Shown: positions 6,207-6,277 of the stretch, piece after piece
Layout of the letters: each line of letters begins with the position of its first letter
Numbering within the stretch: the stretch's first letter is position 1
NCBI GenBank assembly: GCA_002385265.1
Contig: DGDD01000064.1
Location: 1-6,277, forward strand
Length of the DNA: 6,277 bases
Source: Chitinophagaceae bacterium UBA3961
Lineage (GTDB): Bacteria; Bacteroidota; Bacteroidia; Chitinophagales; Chitinophagaceae
Direction: 5' to 3'
Made by a program: the position numbers and the translations under genes
The notes under the pieces: model-generated
Databases searched by the model: none
Seen by the model: only the letters and a program-made list of their open reading frames with translations
Told to the model about the DNA's origin: nothing

Positions 6207-6235
6207 TTTGCCCCCAAACCCCCATTTTCTCCTAT

Positions 6236-6243
6236 TATTTTTG
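6236..6243 (+). promoter_or_regulatory. Likely -7 promoter box for the right-edge gene
   Basis: TATTTTTG is a perfect match to the Bacteroidota -7 consensus TAnnTTTG, 18 bp before the ATG. A TTTG lies at 6207-6210, but the 25-bp spacing is longer than the usual ~19-21. The distance from the operator's right half-site (30 bp, start to end) is nearly the same as at copy B (29 bp). Confidence 0.5.
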
Positions 6244-6260
6244 ACCCACAATTAAATTAC

Positions 6261-6277
6261 ATGAAAAAGATAGTTAC
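6261..6277 (+). CDS. 5' end of a gene cut by the window edge (MKKIV...)
   Basis: ATG AAA AAG ATA GTT follows an AT-rich leader, a perfect -7 box and operator copy C. Only five full codons are visible. The Lys-Lys-Ile start is what a signal peptide would look like and resembles the MKKLI start of the preceding secreted protein. A second exported protein is plausible but cannot be shown from 17 bases. Confidence 0.5.

Overview
The window looks like chromosomal DNA of a Bacteroidota bacterium, most likely of the Chitinophagaceae/Chitinophagales type. The evidence is moderate GC content, start codons preceded by A-rich leaders instead of Shine-Dalgarno sequences, TAnnTTTG-type -7 boxes, a LytS-like kinase paired with a LytTR regulator, and a small secreted PepSY-like protein. 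The taxonomic call is inference. All genes I accept are on the + strand.

Positions 1-172 are intergenic and contain a large imperfect palindrome. Positions 173-2873 hold a compact three-gene cluster: a RidA-family enamine/imine deaminase, a fold-type III PLP enzyme of the D-threonine aldolase/D-serine dehydratase family, and an M19 (renal-type) dipeptidase. Together they suggest release of a D-amino acid from a dipeptide, its PLP-dependent breakdown, and removal of the reactive enamine product by RidA.

Positions 2978-4728 hold a two-component system. A four-helix membrane histidine kinase of the LytS/YehU type overlaps its LytTR response regulator by four bases (ATGA). Positions 4729-5590 are a long non-coding stretch with a 7-bp AT tandem repeat, two and a half copies of a ~171-bp direct repeat, and an AT-rich segment. 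Positions 5591-6031 encode a secreted PepSY-like protein, followed by two hairpin terminators. The first 17 bases of another gene (MKKIV...) run off the right edge at 6261.

The most interesting signal is a 31-bp element present three times (2896, 5479, 6176), each time upstream of a + strand gene. Each copy consists of two direct half-sites of the form TTTSGTCKCA whose starts are exactly 21 bp apart, the geometry expected of a LytTR-family binding site. One copy precedes the kinase-regulator operon itself, one precedes the secreted protein, and one precedes the gene at the right edge. The simplest reading is a self-regulated LytS/LytTR circuit whose local output is one or more small exported proteins.
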